Below are positions 25,310 to 33,934 of a DNA stretch of 64,000 nt, one piece after another (position 1 is the stretch's first letter; the number at the start of each line of letters is the position of its first letter). The stretch is from assembly GCF_013155465.1 (NCBI RefSeq), contig NZ_JABJVX010000004.1:124001-188000 (forward strand), read 5' to 3'. Source of the DNA: Alterinioella nitratireducens (GTDB taxonomy: Bacteria; Pseudomonadota; Alphaproteobacteria; Rhodobacterales; Rhodobacteraceae). A program made the position numbers and the translations under genes. The notes beneath the pieces are model-generated. The model worked only from the letters and a program-made list of their open reading frames with translations. It searched no databases and was not told where the DNA came from.

Positions 25310-26236
25310 CTAGCCGGTTGCATGGAACACCTTGCCGAGGGATGCGGGCGCATTCAATGCGGCACGATTGCGGTCGGAGGACATGATGACCAGCACCAGG
25401 ATGGTGACGACATAGGGCGACATCGACAGGTACTCGACCGGAATGTCGAAGCCTGCCGCCTGTAGTCGCAGTTGCAGCGCCGTGATGCCGCCGAAGAGGT
25501 AGGCGCCAATCAGGGCGCGCCAGGGTTTCCAGCTGGCGAAGACCACGATGGCCAGCGCGATCCATCCCGCGCCCGCCGTCATGCCCTCGGTCCATTGCGG
25601 CACCCGCACCAGGCTGAGATACGCCCCGCCGAGCCCCGCGCAGGCCCCGCCGAACATGATCGCCAGAACCCGGATCCGCACCACCTTGTAGCCAAGCGCA
25701 TGGGCGGCATCGTGGCTTTCACCGACGGCGCGGATGATCAGGCCCACGCGGCTGTATTTCAGCGTCGCCCAGACAGCGGCGACCAGGGCCACCGACAGGT
25801 AGACGATGGCGTCATGCGAAAAGAGGATGGGCCCGAGCACTGGCATGTCGCTGAGGCCGGGGATGTCCAGCGAGGGCGTCACCGGCGGCGAGATACCCGA
25901 ATAGCTGACCCCGATCAGGGCCGAGAGGCCGAGCCCGAAAAGGGTCAGTGCCAGCCCCGTCGCCACCTGATTGGACAAAAGGTATTGCGTGAGGAAGGCG
26001 AAGACCAGCGACAGCGCCGCGCCGCCCCCTGCCGCGGCGATAAAGCCGAGCGTGGGCGAGCCGCTATCGACCGCGATGGCAAACCCGCAGATCGCGCCGG
26101 TGATCATCATGCCCTCGACGCCCAGGTTGAGGACGCCCGCCTTCTCGACGACCAGTTCGCCGATGGCCGCCAGCAGGATCGGGGTGGAGGCCACGATCAG
26201 CGCGGCGATAAGGGTGACCGGATCAATGCCCATCAT
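25310..26236 (-). CDS. ABC transporter permease (BMP/nucleoside type), second subunit
   Basis: This 308-residue integral membrane protein belongs to the permease family of branched-chain amino acid and nucleoside importers. Marks are GELVVEKAGVLNLGVEGMM near the N-terminus and RAVGESHDAAHALGYKVVRI, the cytoplasmic loop that meets the ATPase, then GGACAGLGGAYLSL. The start is ATG 26236, with GGGAGGG seven bases upstream and overlapping the stop of the first permease. It should form the membrane pore with that protein. Confidence 0.93.
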   Translation of the reverse strand: MMGIDPVTLIAALIVASTPILLAAIGELVVEKAGVLNLGVEGMMITGAICGFAIAVDSGSPTLGFIAAAGGGAALSLVFAFLTQYLLSNQVATGLALTLFGLGLSALIGVSYSGISPPVTPSLDIPGLSDMPVLGPILFSHDAIVYLSVALVAAVWATLKYSRVGLIIRAVGESHDAAHALGYKVVRIRVLAIMFGGACAGLGGAYLSLVRVPQWTEGMTAGAGWIALAIVVFASWKPWRALIGAYLFGGITALQLRLQAAGFDIPVEYLSMSPYVVTILVLVIMSSDRNRAALNAPASLGKVFHATG

Positions 26237-27318
26237 GCCAGGCCCTCCCGCTTCAGTCTTATTCGGTAATTCGACAGCACGTCGACGGCCAGCAGGAAGA
26301 ACAGCAGCATCCCCTGGAACGCCTGGATCGCCGGGGCGGGGATGGTCAGCATAAGCTGCGCAAGCTCCCCCCCGATATAGGTCAGTGCCATCAGGAGACC
26401 GGCCAGCAGGATGCCCACCGGGTGCAACCGGCCCAGGAAGGCCACGATGATCGCGGTGAAGCCGTAGCCGACGTTGAAGTCGATGCTGATCTGACCGGCT
26501 GGACCCGTAACCTCGAAGACGCCGGCAAGACCCGCCAGCGCGCCCGAGGTCCCGAGGCAGAGCACGATCAGCCGCGTCGGCCTGACGCCCGCGAAACGGG
26601 CCGCGCGCGGGGCCTGACCGGCCAGCTTGATCTGATAGCCCAGAATGTGCCGGTTGAGCAGGATATAGGCCATGATCACCGCGATGAAGGCGGCCACGAC
26701 GCCCCAATGCATGCCCGTGTTCGCAATCAGCTCGGGGTTGTTCATCGCCTCGATCTGGCTCAGGTTCCGGCTGCCCGGAAAGCCGCGCCCGTCGGGGTTG
26801 CGCAGCCAGCCCGTCGCGGCGGAGGCCAGGAGTTTCTCGGCCACGTAGACCAGCAGCAGCGAGACCAGGATTTCATTGGTGCGGAACCGGGTCTTGAGGA
26901 TGGCGGGAATCATCGCCCAGGCCCATCCGCCTGCGGCCCCCGCGATGATCATGCCGGGAAAGACCAGCGGGTTTTCGGTCGGGTAGAAATAGAGCCCGAA
27001 AGCCGCACCCGCCAGCGCGCCCATGATATATTGCCCCTCGGCCCCGATATTCCAGATACCGGCCCGAAACCCGAGCGCCAGCCCGATGGCAATGAGGATC
27101 AGAGGCGCCGCCTTCACCAGCAATTGCGGCCGCGCATAGGAGGCGAATTGCGCGTTGAAGAGCGGATCCCAGAAGATGATCCGAATCGCCTCGACCGGGT
27201 TCTTGCCAAGCGCGGCAAACATCAGCCCGCCCGCGATCATGGTCAGCACCACGGCCAGAACCGGCGTCGCCGCGATCCAGCCTTTCGACGGCTGCGGGCG
27301 TTTTTCAAGCACCAGCAT
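26233..27318 (-). CDS. ABC transporter permease (BMP/nucleoside type), first subunit
   Basis: This 361-residue integral membrane protein has the same family pattern as its neighbour: PLILIAIGLALGFRAGIWNI, GAEGQYIMGALAG, FRTNEILVSLLLVYVAEKL and GQAPRAARFAGV. The start is ATG 27318, which has AAGGAGG at good spacing; an in-frame ATG 11 codons upstream lies inside the preceding gene and is less likely. It overlaps the ATPase gene by 14 bases and the second permease by four, so all are translated as one unit. Confidence 0.93.
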   Translation of the reverse strand: MLVLEKRPQPSKGWIAATPVLAVVLTMIAGGLMFAALGKNPVEAIRIIFWDPLFNAQFASYARPQLLVKAAPLILIAIGLALGFRAGIWNIGAEGQYIMGALAGAAFGLYFYPTENPLVFPGMIIAGAAGGWAWAMIPAILKTRFRTNEILVSLLLVYVAEKLLASAATGWLRNPDGRGFPGSRNLSQIEAMNNPELIANTGMHWGVVAAFIAVIMAYILLNRHILGYQIKLAGQAPRAARFAGVRPTRLIVLCLGTSGALAGLAGVFEVTGPAGQISIDFNVGYGFTAIIVAFLGRLHPVGILLAGLLMALTYIGGELAQLMLTIPAPAIQAFQGMLLFFLLAVDVLSNYRIRLKREGLA

Positions 27319-28846
27319 GGAGTGCCTCCTTGTCTGCTTCGTGCATGTCATGCGCCCCGCCGAGCATCAGGCCGATGGTCTCCATCGTCAGGCCGGACGT
27401 GGCGCGCACATTGGACAGGCGGCCCTCGTTCAGAGCGGCGAAATTGTCCGAGACTTCCAGCAACTCATCGAGGTCCTGGGAAATCACGATCACGCCCGCG
27501 CCTTCCTGCGCCAGGTTCAGCAGCGCCTGCCGGATATCGGCGGCGGCCGAGGCATCGACGCCCCAGGTGGGCTGGTTGACGACCAGCACGGTGGGGCCCT
27601 GCAGCACCTCGCGCCCGGTGACGAATTTCTGCAGGTTACCGCCCGACAGCGACCGCGCCGCGTTCTCCGGGCCGGGGGTGCGCACGTCGAAATCCCTGAT
27701 GATCTCTTCGGCGTAGCTTCGGGTCTTGCCCCAGTTGATGAACCCGCTCCGGGCCAGCCCCTTGCGCCCGCGCGCGGTCAGCAGCGCGTTTTCCGTCAGG
27801 CTCATATCGGGGGCGGCGGCGTGGCCGAGCCGTTCCTCGGGCGCACAGAGCAGCCCGCGCGCGCGGCGTTCATTGGGGCCGAGCGCGCCGATCTTCTCCC
27901 CCTCCAGCGTGACCGATCCGGGTGCCGTCGTGGCCTCGCCCGACAGGGCGGCCAGCAATTCGTCCTGTCCGTTGCCCGCGACGCCGCCGATGCCCAGAAC
28001 CTCGCCCTTGCGCAGCTCGATCCCGATATGGCGCAGCGGCGTGCCGAAGGGGCTGGCGGGCTCCACCGAGAGACCGGAGACCTTCAGGACCACCTCGCCA
28101 TGCGTGACATCGCTGCGCCCCGGTTTGGCCAGCGACTTGCCGACCATCAGTTCGGCCATCTCGGCGGCGGATGTTTCGCGCGGGGTGCAGGTGCCGACGA
28201 CCTTGCCAAGCCGCAGGATCGTGGCCTCGTCGCAGATCGCCCGGATCTCCTCCAGCTTGTGGCTGATATAGAGAATCGCGGTGCCCTCCTCGGACAGCTT
28301 GCGCAGGGTGTGGAAAAGAATCTCGACCTCCTGCGGGGTCAAGACGCTGGTCGGCTCGTCCATGATCAGCAGCTTGGGATCTTGCAACAGGCAGCGGATG
28401 ATCTCGACCCGCTGGCGTTCGCCCGCGCTGAGATCACCGACCAGTCGGTCAGGGTCGAGCGGCAGGCCGTAAGCCTCGCTCACCTCGCGGATGCGGGCGG
28501 CAAGGGCGGCCTGTTTCGGCGGGTTTTCCATGCCAAGCGCGATGTTCTCGGCCACGTTCAGCGCCTCGAACAGGCTGAAATGCTGGAACACCATGGCCAC
28601 GCCCGAGGCCCGCGCGGCGCGCGGCTCTGATGGCGTGAAAGGCGCGCCCTTGAAGCTCATCGACCCGCTGTCGGGGCGCACCAACCCGTAGATCATCTTG
28701 ACCAGCGTGGATTTCCCCGCGCCGTTTTCGCCAAGCAGGGAATGCACCTCGCCGGGCATGATCTGGAACGAGACGTCATCATTGGCGACGACGCCGGGAT
28801 AGGCCTTGGTCAGCCCCTCGATCTTCAGAAGCGGCGTATCGCTCAT
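27305..28846 (-). CDS. ABC transporter ATPase with two nucleotide-binding domains (purine/nucleoside type)
   Basis: This 513-residue cytosolic subunit has two ABC domains in tandem, as in sugar and nucleoside importers. Domain 1 has Walker A GENGAGKSTLVKMIYGL, signature LSAGERQRVEI and Walker B LLIMDEPTSVLTP. Domain 2 has a degenerate P-loop, GVAGNGQDELLAAL, with signature LSGGNLQKF and PTWGVDASAA. The degenerate second P-loop is normal for this class. ATG 28846 overlaps the xdhC stop by four bases, tying transport to purine oxidation. Confidence 0.94.
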   Translation of the reverse strand: MSDTPLLKIEGLTKAYPGVVANDDVSFQIMPGEVHSLLGENGAGKSTLVKMIYGLVRPDSGSMSFKGAPFTPSEPRAARASGVAMVFQHFSLFEALNVAENIALGMENPPKQAALAARIREVSEAYGLPLDPDRLVGDLSAGERQRVEIIRCLLQDPKLLIMDEPTSVLTPQEVEILFHTLRKLSEEGTAILYISHKLEEIRAICDEATILRLGKVVGTCTPRETSAAEMAELMVGKSLAKPGRSDVTHGEVVLKVSGLSVEPASPFGTPLRHIGIELRKGEVLGIGGVAGNGQDELLAALSGEATTAPGSVTLEGEKIGALGPNERRARGLLCAPEERLGHAAAPDMSLTENALLTARGRKGLARSGFINWGKTRSYAEEIIRDFDVRTPGPENAARSLSGGNLQKFVTGREVLQGPTVLVVNQPTWGVDASAAADIRQALLNLAQEGAGVIVISQDLDELLEVSDNFAALNEGRLSNVRATSGLTMETIGLMLGGAHDMHEADKEALHAGA

Positions 28847-29808
28847 GGTCCCGCCCCCTGATCCGCGTCTTGTGTCATGGTCATGTCCCCTGTTGCGGCG
28901 TGTGACGCGGCTCTTGCGCGTGTGAGTAAGTCTGCGGCGACGCCGACGGCAATGGCCTGCGGATGTTTGCCGAGATCCGGATCGCCGATCGGGCAGGTGA
29001 TCCTGTCGATGGTCTCCGCCGCATGTCCGAGCGCCTTCAATCGGCTGCGGAACCGCGCCCATTTGGTGTCGGACCCGATCAGCCCCGCAAAGGCGAAATC
29101 ACGCGATAGCAGCCGGTGGCAGATCTCCAGGTCCATCTCATGGCTATAGGTCAGAATGAGGTGTTCAGCGTTATCCGGCGCGTGGCGCACGGTATCGGCA
29201 GGCTTGACGGCGGGCAAATACGAGACGCCGGGTTCGCGGGTTGCGGGGTAACGCGATGGCGAGGTGTCGATCCAGGTGATCCGCCAATCCGGCAACGGGG
29301 CCATGACCCCGACGATGGCCCGCCCGACATGGCCCGCGCCGTAGATCCAGAGGCTGTGCGCGGGTCTCAGTTCGGGCTCGATGAACCAGCCCTCCAGCAC
29401 GGTCGGCCCGTCCAGCGCCCCGTCCTGCACCAGCCGCGCGACCGATTGCGGCATGTCGGCCGGATCGTCGTGTGGGTCGAGAGGGCGCGCATAGGGCAGC
29501 GGCATGGCGGTGTCGGCGATGTCGAAGCGCTCCATCAGCAATGTGACGGCCCCGCCGCAGCACTGGCCCAGTTCGGGGCCGAGCGGCAAAGTGACAAGCG
29601 CGCGGGGCTGCGCCTGTCTGCGGGCGCGGGTGGCGGCCTGAAACTCAAGCTCTCCCCCGCCGATCGTCCCCGATTGCCCGCCCGGCCAGACCAGCATCGA
29701 CGCGCCGACCTCGCGCGGGGTCGAGCCGCGCACCCGCACAATGACCACCCGCATCACAGGCCCATGCGCATGGGTCGCCCGGGCAAGGGCTGAGCGGTCG
29801 AAACTCAC
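28843..29808 (-). CDS. xdhC: xanthine dehydrogenase accessory protein XdhC
   Basis: This 321-residue cytosolic factor inserts the sulfurated molybdenum cofactor into xanthine dehydrogenase in Rhodobacter capsulatus. Visible marks are VRGSTPREVGASMLV, GTIGGGELEFQAATRAR, LGQCCGGAVTLL, the Rossmann loop LWIYGAGHVGRAIVGVM, and HPQAIAVGVAADLL near the end. It starts with GTG, whose last bases overlap the xdhB stop (GTGA), and its own stop overlaps the ATPase start. Confidence 0.94.
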   Translation of the reverse strand: MSFDRSALARATHAHGPVMRVVIVRVRGSTPREVGASMLVWPGGQSGTIGGGELEFQAATRARRQAQPRALVTLPLGPELGQCCGGAVTLLMERFDIADTAMPLPYARPLDPHDDPADMPQSVARLVQDGALDGPTVLEGWFIEPELRPAHSLWIYGAGHVGRAIVGVMAPLPDWRITWIDTSPSRYPATREPGVSYLPAVKPADTVRHAPDNAEHLILTYSHEMDLEICHRLLSRDFAFAGLIGSDTKWARFRSRLKALGHAAETIDRITCPIGDPDLGKHPQAIAVGVAADLLTRARAASHAATGDMTMTQDADQGAGP

Positions 29809-32240
29809 CCGCGCGCCCTCGCAACGGCGGCCAGCACGGCCTCTGCGGTGGCGGGGGCCTGCAGGTCCGGGTAGTTCGGCCCGCAGGCGGAGACCGCATC
29901 GGCCAGGGCCGACCAGACGCTTATCCCCAGCATGAGGGGCGGCTCGCCCACGGCCTTGGAACGGTAGATCGTCTCGGCGGGGTTGGGCGCATCCCAGAGC
30001 GCCACGTTGAAGATGCGGGGCCGATCGGAACAGGCGGGGATCTTGTAGGTCGAAGGCGCGTGGGTGCGCAGGCGGCCCGTCTCGTCCCAGACCAGTTCCT
30101 CGGTGGTCAGCCAGCCCGCGCCCTGCACGAAACCGCCCTCGATCTGGCCGATATCAATCGCTGGATTCAGGCTGGAGCCCGCGTCATGCAGAATATCGGT
30201 GCGCAGGATGCGGTTCTCGCCGGTCAGGGTGTCGATCACGACCTCGGAACAGGCGGCCCCTTGCGCGAAGTAGAAGAACGGGCGGCCCCGCCCCGCGATC
30301 CGGTCCCATTCGATATCGGGGGTCTTGTAATACCCGGTCGCGGACAGGCTGACGCGGCCCATATAGACGCGATTGGCGGCCTCGGCGAAGGGGATCTCCT
30401 CGGCGCCCACATGCACCATGCCATCGGCAAAGCGCACCTGATGCGGTTTCACCTGGTGTTCGGTGGCGAGATATTCGGCCATGCGGTCGCGGATCGTGTC
30501 GCAGGCGGCCTTGACCGCCATCCCGTTCAGATCGGAACCCGAGGAGGCGGCAGTGGCCGAGGTGTTGGGCACCTTGCCGGTATCGGTCGCGGTGATCTTG
30601 ACCATGTCGGGCGAGATGCCGAAGCGGTCGGCGGCAACCTGCGCGACCTTCTGGTTCAGCCCCTGGCCCATCTCGGTGCCGCCATGGTTCATATGGACCG
30701 AACCATCGGCATAGACATGGACCAGCGCGCCCGCCTGGTTGAGATGCGTCAGCGTGAAGGAAATCCCGAACTTGACCGGCGTCAGCGCGATGCCCTTCTT
30801 CAGCACCGGCTGGCCCGCGTTCCACTCGGCAATCGCCGCCTTGCGCGCGGCGTAGTCGCAATCCGTGGCCAGTTTCTCGGTCAGCCCGTTCAGCAGGAAA
30901 TCGGTGACCTCCATGTGATAGGGGGTGGTCTGCGCGCCGCCTGCCATCGGCTCAGGCGAATGCGCCCCGCCAAAGCGTTTCGAGGCCCCGGTCCCGCTCG
31001 ACAGCTTGTGCGCTGTCCCTGCCTTCTTTGTTCCGGAAATATCCTCGGGGGGGCCGGGGGGGGCAGACAGCCCCCCCTGCGCCACGCCTGCCCCAAACGC
31101 ATCGTCGTAATAGTTGCGCTGCCGCACCTGCAACGGGTCCAGCCCAAGCGCGTGCGCGATATGGTCCATCACCCGCTCGATCCCCACAACGCCCTGCGGC
31201 CCGCCGAACCCGCGAAAGGCGGTGGCGCTCTGGGTGTGGGTGCGCAGCCGGTGCGAGGTGATCCGCGCGGCGGGCAGGTGATAGGCGTTGTCGGCATGCA
31301 GCATGGCGCGGTCGGCCACCGGCAGCGACAGGTCCAGCGCCCATCCGCAGCGGGTCATCTGGGTGAACTCGGCACCGGCTATGCGGCCCTCATCATTCAC
31401 GCCGACGCGGTAATCAATCCGGAAATCATGCCGCTTGCCGGTGATCATGAAATCATCGTCCCGGTCATAGCGCATCTTGGCGGGCAGCCCGGTGCGATGC
31501 GCAATGAGGGCGCAGGCGATGGCCAGGTGGTTGCCCTGGCTCTCTTTGCCGCCGAAACCGCCGCCCATGCGCCGCGTTTCGACCCGGACGCCGTTCATCG
31601 GCAGGTGCAGGGCATGCGCCACCTTGTGCTGGATCTCGGTCGGGTGCTGCGTCGAGGAATGCACGATCATGTCGCCATTATCCTGCGGCATCGCCATCGC
31701 GGCCTGACCTTCGAGGTAGAAATGCTCCTGCCCGCCCATCTCGATGCGGCCTTCGATGACATGCGCGGCGCTGGAAAGGGCCTGATCCACGTCACCCTTT
31801 TCATAGACGCGCGGCCCGTCCTCGAACCGGCTATTCGCTTCCAGCGCGGCGTCGATGGTCAGCAGCGGCGTGGCCTCCTCATACGTGATCTTCGCCAGCG
31901 TCACCGCCCGGCGCGCGGCCAGGTGGCTGGTGGCGGCGACCAGGAAGACGGGCTGTCCGAGGTAGTGGATGGTGCCGTCCGACAGAAGCGGCTCATCCTC
32001 GGCGGAGGGCGAGCAATCGGGGATCTCGTCCAGATCGGACCCGGCGATGACCTGAACGACGCCCTGCGCGGATCGCACAGCGTCCAGGTCCATCGAGGTG
32101 ATGCGCCCATGCGCGATCTGCGCCATCCCGAAGGCCAGGTGCAGGCAGGTCGCGGGTGTCGGGATGTCATCGACATAGCGCGCGCGACCCGTGACATGCA
32201 GCGGCGCGGAATCGTGGGGCAGAGGGGTGCGCACGCTCAT
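29805..32240 (-). CDS. xdhB: xanthine dehydrogenase molybdopterin subunit
   Basis: This 811-residue subunit oxidises hypoxanthine and xanthine. Moco marks are [48 protein letters not shown] and the catalytic Glu in [12 protein letters not shown] (about residue 766). Between [10 protein letters not shown] and TTPYHMEV lies a roughly 55-residue low-complexity block, rich in Gly, Ala, Ser and Pro and in frame, that most homologues outside this family would not have; its DNA resembles elements found between genes in this window. It overlaps xdhA by four bases. Confidence 0.95.
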   Translation of the reverse strand: MSVRTPLPHDSAPLHVTGRARYVDDIPTPATCLHLAFGMAQIAHGRITSMDLDAVRSAQGVVQVIAGSDLDEIPDCSPSAEDEPLLSDGTIHYLGQPVFLVAATSHLAARRAVTLAKITYEEATPLLTIDAALEANSRFEDGPRVYEKGDVDQALSSAAHVIEGRIEMGGQEHFYLEGQAAMAMPQDNGDMIVHSSTQHPTEIQHKVAHALHLPMNGVRVETRRMGGGFGGKESQGNHLAIACALIAHRTGLPAKMRYDRDDDFMITGKRHDFRIDYRVGVNDEGRIAGAEFTQMTRCGWALDLSLPVADRAMLHADNAYHLPAARITSHRLRTHTQSATAFRGFGGPQGVVGIERVMDHIAHALGLDPLQVRQRNYYDDAFGAGVAQGGLSAPPGPPEDISGTKKAGTAHKLSSGTGASKRFGGAHSPEPMAGGAQTTPYHMEVTDFLLNGLTEKLATDCDYAARKAAIAEWNAGQPVLKKGIALTPVKFGISFTLTHLNQAGALVHVYADGSVHMNHGGTEMGQGLNQKVAQVAADRFGISPDMVKITATDTGKVPNTSATAASSGSDLNGMAVKAACDTIRDRMAEYLATEHQVKPHQVRFADGMVHVGAEEIPFAEAANRVYMGRVSLSATGYYKTPDIEWDRIAGRGRPFFYFAQGAACSEVVIDTLTGENRILRTDILHDAGSSLNPAIDIGQIEGGFVQGAGWLTTEELVWDETGRLRTHAPSTYKIPACSDRPRIFNVALWDAPNPAETIYRSKAVGEPPLMLGISVWSALADAVSACGPNYPDLQAPATAEAVLAAVARARG
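31022..31080 (-). repeat. dispersed-element-like sequence inside xdhB
   Basis: On the minus strand, after a C-rich run, this reads GAGGATATTTCCGGAACAAA then GAAGG. It resembles the type A element (GAGTATTTGGACCAAGAAGA) in most positions. It encodes roughly residues 387-406 of XdhB without breaking the frame. Confidence 0.5.
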
Positions 32241-33625
32241 GCCGACACCTCCAGCACATTCGTAGCCACGCCCTGATCCTCGTGGAAATAGCGCATAAGC
32301 ATGTTGGCCGCCGTGGTCAGGCGGTAATGGGCCGAGGCGCGCATGTCGCTCATCGGGGTGAAATCGTCGCCATAGCGGGCCATCGCTTCGCGCACCGTGG
32401 CCTCGGTCCAGGCTTGGCCGATCAGGGCTGCCTCCACGTTGGTGGCGCGTTTCGGGATACCCGCCATGCCGCCATAGGCGATGCGGGCGGCGGTGACAGT
32501 GCCGTTTTCCACCGTGATGTTCAGGCATCCGCAGACGGCGGAAATATCCTGGTCAAACCGTTTCGACAGCTTGTAGCAGCGCAGCCGGTCGGTTTGGCGG
32601 GGGATGGAGACGGCCTCGACGAACTCACCCGTCTCGCGGTCCTGCTTGCCGTAATCGAGGAAGAACTCCTCCAGTGGCAGGCTCCGGCGGGCCTCGCCCT
32701 TGCGCAGGTGCAGCGTGGCCTCCAGCGCGATCAGGGCGGGCGGGCTGTCCCCGATGGGCGAGCCATTGGCGATATTGCCCCCCACGGTCGCGGCGTTGCG
32801 CACCTGGACCGAGGAGAACCGGCGCAGCATCTCGTCCAGGGAGGGGTGCAGGGGCGCGATGACGGGCATCATGTCGGTGAACGAGACCATCGCGCCGAAG
32901 CGGATCTCATCCTCCGTGGAGGTGATCTGCTTGAGGTCATCGCAGCCCGACAGGAACGCCACCGGATCGAGATGGCGCAGCGCCTTGGTCACCCAGAGCC
33001 CCACATCGGTGGCCCCCGCGATCAGCACCGCGTCGGGATTGGCCAGATACCACTCGGCCAACTCATCGGCAGAGGTCGGCGCGTAGGGCGGGTGGTTCTG
33101 CGGCGCCGCAGCGGGGTCACCCACCAGCCTTGCATCCTCCAACATCCATTCCGGCACTTCATGGCTCGCCGCCGCCTCAGCCGCGCGGATGATCGGCGCA
33201 TAGCCGGTACAGCGGCAGAGGTTGCCCGCCAGCACATCATCGTAATCCGTCGCACCCTTCAGATGCGCCACCGCCAGCGACGCCACGATCCCCGGCGTGC
33301 AGAAGCCGCATTGCGACCCGTGCAGATCGACCATCGCCTGTTGAATGGGGTGCATCCGGCCATCCGGGCCGCTGATGCCTTCCACCGTGCGCACCGCCTT
33401 GCCGTCGATCTGCGGCAGGAACAGGATGCAGCCATTCATCGCACGCGGGCCGTTCTCATCGGTGACGATGATCGTGCAGGCGCCGCAATCGCCCTCGTTG
33501 CAGCCTTCCTTGGTGCCGGTCAGGCCCATATCCTCGCGCAGCCAATCCAGGAGTGTGCGCGTCGGCGGGGGGGCCGGCACCTCGACAGGCTGGCCGTTCA
33601 GATGAAAACGCACCGTGTCAGTCAT
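32237..33625 (-). CDS. xdhA: xanthine dehydrogenase small subunit (2Fe-2S and FAD)
   Basis: This 462-residue subunit passes electrons from the Mo site through two 2Fe-2S clusters to FAD and NAD. Cluster II ligands lie in [12 protein letters not shown] and NGCILF; cluster I in [10 protein letters not shown] and GNLCRCTGY. The FAD domain has [15 protein letters not shown] and [15 protein letters not shown], and the CO-dehydrogenase-like C-terminal domain follows. ATG 33625 is the family start. It is first in an eight-gene operon whose promoter should lie in the 309-base gap upstream. Confidence 0.95.
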   Translation of the reverse strand: MTDTVRFHLNGQPVEVPAPPPTRTLLDWLREDMGLTGTKEGCNEGDCGACTIIVTDENGPRAMNGCILFLPQIDGKAVRTVEGISGPDGRMHPIQQAMVDLHGSQCGFCTPGIVASLAVAHLKGATDYDDVLAGNLCRCTGYAPIIRAAEAAASHEVPEWMLEDARLVGDPAAAPQNHPPYAPTSADELAEWYLANPDAVLIAGATDVGLWVTKALRHLDPVAFLSGCDDLKQITSTEDEIRFGAMVSFTDMMPVIAPLHPSLDEMLRRFSSVQVRNAATVGGNIANGSPIGDSPPALIALEATLHLRKGEARRSLPLEEFFLDYGKQDRETGEFVEAVSIPRQTDRLRCYKLSKRFDQDISAVCGCLNITVENGTVTAARIAYGGMAGIPKRATNVEAALIGQAWTEATVREAMARYGDDFTPMSDMRASAHYRLTTAANMLMRYFHEDQGVATNVLEVSA

Positions 33626-33934
33626 GACGTAACTCTTGGTCGCGATCTTGTCGGAGGATCGTTGTCCTCTATTGCGCGGCCCGAGGCGACGATAAGGCGC
33701 AGCGCCGTATTTCCCTGTTGCATGGGGCAGGAAAGCGGCTTTTGGGGCGTGTGGCAAGGGTGGATGCCCGACGGTATCGGGAAAGTCTTTCAACGATGCG
33801 GCGAAAATCTCTGTGGTTCGGCCCGCATCTGCACCATTGGCTGACCGCTCCTCGCCCCCGTTCCGGGCGCTCCTCGCCACTTCCCGGGTGGTTTTGCGTG
33901 GCGGCGCGATGCGGCCTGCGCTAGCCTCGCCCCC
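33626..33934. other. 309-base divergent intergenic region (xdhA / dnaE)
   Basis: This gap must hold the promoters of the xdh operon (minus) and dnaE (plus). I see no clear -35/-10 pair. It contains an inverted pair of the GCGAGGAGC motif at 33847-33877 and no convincing small gene. Confidence 0.5.
33847..33877. repeat. tandem GCGAGGAGC motif, copy 3 (inverted)
   Basis: GCTCCTCGC occurs at 33847-33855 and 33869-33877 (period 22), the reverse complement of the nonamer paired at 3130 and 23372. Confidence 0.45.

Noticed and set aside
24571-25353. Alternative frame overlapping the K+ channel
   Set aside because: The channel frame has complete membrane segments and TVGYGD; the other frame is Arg- and Gly-rich without motifs.
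30060-32276. A 738-codon open frame opposite xdhB
   Set aside because: It is a compositional shadow of xdhB with no recognisable domains.
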